Part shown: one piece after another, positions 38,725 to 39,712 of the stretch
Layout of the letters: each line of letters opens with the position of its first letter
How positions within the stretch are numbered: position 1 is the first letter of the stretch
Notes under the pieces: generated by a model
Databases searched by the model: none
What the model saw: only the letters and a program-made list of their open reading frames with translations
What the model was told of the DNA's origin: nothing
DNA from: Fibrobacter sp. UBA4375
Lineage (GTDB): Bacteria > Fibrobacterota > Fibrobacteria > Fibrobacterales > Fibrobacteraceae
Direction of reading: 5' to 3'
Assembly (NCBI GenBank): GCA_002391195.1
Contig: DGRZ01000064.1
Span: forward strand, 23,712 to 63,423
Length of the DNA: 39,712 nucleotides
Translations under genes and position numbers: made by a program

Positions 38725-38951
38725 AGGTATTCCTTAAAATCCTCTGCAACTTCATTGTCGAAGGCGTTGATGTCTTTGGGGTATTTCCATTTCCCTTTCG
38801 CTAAGCCTGGGATTATTTTGGGGGCGTCCTGCTTTTCTTTGGCGGAGAGAACTTTTACCTTGAATTCCAGCAAATTGAGAAAACTGTCGATTTCATCGAA
38901 GTATTCTTCAGGAAAAGTGCTTATTTTCTTCTGTAAAGTGGCTAACGACAT
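38721..38951 (-). CDS. Antitoxin of the PIN toxin (DUF2281-like)
   Basis: A 76-residue protein with an N-terminal helical region (LQKKISTFPEEYFDEIDSFLNLLEFK) typical of DUF2281-type antitoxins, and a C-terminal tail (PGLAKGKWKYPKDINAFDNEVAEDFKEYL) that should wrap the toxin. Good SD GGAGG 7 nt before the ATG. It precedes and overlaps the toxin gene by 4 nt, the normal type II order. It probably also represses its own promoter, though no clear operator palindrome is seen in 38952-39000. Confidence 0.82.
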   Translation of the reverse strand: MSLATLQKKISTFPEEYFDEIDSFLNLLEFKVKVLSAKEKQDAPKIIPGLAKGKWKYPKDINAFDNEVAEDFKEYL

Positions 38952-39048
38952 GATGCAACCTCCATGCAGGAATTCCTTTATTAATATAACTTTTTTTCAT
39001 TAAATAGGGTAGTTGTGGCGAATTTGAGGCATATCGGAGACCCTTTTC

Positions 39049-39077
39049 TTGATATTATAAGCGACATTTTCTAAATT
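39049..39077 (+). promoter_or_regulatory. Promoter of ileS
   Basis: TTGATA (39049-39054), 17-nt spacer, TAAATT (39072-39077). The leader of about 50 nt contains a G/C hairpin (CCCGGGGC with GCCGCGGG) and the RBS GAGGT (39122-39126). The broken ileS copy at 36316 lacks a matching promoter. Confidence 0.5.
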
Positions 39078-39121
39078 TGAACCCGAAAATTTAATGCCCG
39101 GGGCGCAGTGCCGCGGGGTTT

Positions 39122-39157
39122 GAGGTAACCCATGTTTCGTGAAGTAAAGAAAGAAGA
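39122..39157. repeat. Right copy of the 36-bp direct repeat (ileS start)
   Basis: Identical to 36306-36341. The two copies, in direct orientation, delimit 2816 bp of mostly AT-rich DNA holding the GLUG protein and the PIN toxin-antitoxin pair. Confidence 0.85.
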
Positions 39158-39712
39158 GACCTTCCCGCAGATTGAAGAGCGCGTGCTCGGATTGTGGGAC
39201 AAGGACGAAAGCTTCAAGAAGTCGCTTGACAGCCGTCCGGAAACTGAACCGTACACTTTCTACGACGGCCCTCCGTTTGCAACGGGCCTTCCGCACTACG
39301 GTCACTTGCTTGCCGGTACCATCAAGGATATCGTTCCGCGTTACTGGACCATGAAGGGCAAGAAGGTTCCGCGCGGTTTCGGTTGGGACTGCCACGGCCT
39401 TCCGATTGAATCTCTCGTGCAGAACGAGCTCGGTCTCGCGGGCGTTGCCGAAATCCAGAAGCTGGGCATCGATAAGTTCAACGAAACCTGCCGCGGCAAG
39501 GTGCTCAAGTACACCAGCGAATGGAAGAAGACGGTGCGCCGCATGGGCCGCTGGGTCGACTTCGACAAGGGCTACAAGACCATGGACAAGAACTTCATGG
39601 AATCTGTGTGGTGGGTGTTCAAGCAGTGCTTCGACAAGGGCCTCATCTACCAGGGCTACCGCATCCAGCCGTACAGCCCGGCTCTCGCGACTCCGCTTTC
39701 GAACTTCGAAAC
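39132..39712 (+). CDS. ileS: Isoleucyl-tRNA synthetase, 3' truncated by the window
   Basis: The first 193 residues of a class I isoleucyl-tRNA synthetase. Visible: MFREVKKEETFPQIEERVLGLWDKDESFKKSL, FYDGPPFATGLPHYGHLLAGTIKD with the HIGH-type motif PHYGH, RYWTMKGKKVPRGFGWDCHGLPIE, and WKKTVRRMGRWVDF. The YDGPPFATGLPHYGHLL form is the one found in the longer, eukaryote-like IleRS type (often mupirocin-resistant), rather than the E. coli type. Codon use is strongly biased, as expected of a highly expressed gene. RBS GAGGT lies 5 nt before the ATG. Confidence 0.95.
   Translation, partial: MFREVKKEETFPQIEERVLGLWDKDESFKKSLDSRPETEPYTFYDGPPFATGLPHYGHLLAGTIKDIVPRYWTMKGKKVPRGFGWDCHGLPIESLVQNELGLAGVAEIQKLGIDKFNETCRGKVLKYTSEWKKTVRRMGRWVDFDKGYKTMDKNFMESVWWVFKQCFDKGLIYQGYRIQPYSPALATPLSNFE

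Noticed and set aside
39078..39131. T-box or other tRNA-sensing leader before ileS
   Set aside because: The leader is only about 50 nt with one G/C hairpin; there is no T-box sequence, specifier loop or terminator/antiterminator pair.

Overview
The window looks like chromosomal DNA of a Fibrobacter-type bacterium (phylum Fibrobacterota). Four things point there. The GH16 beta-glucanase (3961-4905) has the circularly permuted domain order known from the Fibrobacter succinogenes lichenase. There are two copies of the TIGR02147/DUF4423 family, which is strongly expanded in Fibrobacter. Secreted proteins carry poly-serine linkers and a basic C-terminal tail. The Kdo transferase WaaA, REP-like repeats and menaquinone-type genes indicate a Gram-negative anaerobe. 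This taxonomic reading comes from memory of the families, not from a search.

Layout. 1-6.5 kb: 3' part of epmA, a thioredoxin-like protein, pilT-pilC, the GH16 lipoprotein and an M16 peptidase. 6.5-11.3 kb: tRNA-Glu, then a tight run of ABC protein, ICMT-like methyltransferase, waaA and ispH, with rpmB behind its own promoter. 11.4-15.3 kb: DEDDh exonuclease and DUF374 acyltransferase (reverse strand), tRNA-Cys, an AlkD-like HEAT protein, a small secreted protein and birA. 15.0-19.9 kb (reverse): CotH/lamin-tail lipoprotein, then ubiE-ubiX-ubiA-like genes, probably late menaquinone synthesis. 20-26.3 kb: tRNA-Phe, GAF/HD-GYP protein, tRNA-Ser, an outer-membrane-like protein, comF, TIGR02147 protein plus lipoprotein, GNAT acetyltransferase, a REP pair and tRNA-Leu. 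26.3-31.1 kb: an uncharacterised three-gene reverse operon, a divergent MORN/YwqK-type lipoprotein and an MFS sugar porter. 31.2-36.2 kb: a large HExxH secreted protein and a second TIGR02147-lipoprotein pair. 36.2-39.1 kb: an AT-rich segment with a GLUG-repeat protein and a PIN-domain toxin-antitoxin pair, bounded by two copies of the ileS 5' end. 39.1 kb to the end: the intact start of ileS.

Three observations stand out. (1) At least eleven genes have a -10-like hexamer ending 6-7 nt before the start codon and no ribosome binding site, which suggests widespread leaderless transcription. (2) The AT-rich toxin-antitoxin segment lies between a broken ileS 5' fragment and the intact ileS. The broken fragment is itself split by a hairpin insertion and sits next to an array of perfect 3-nt-loop hairpins separated by a repeated linker. 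(3) TIGR02147 proteins are twice translationally coupled to lipoproteins that share a VAG...IGN motif just after the lipidated cysteine.
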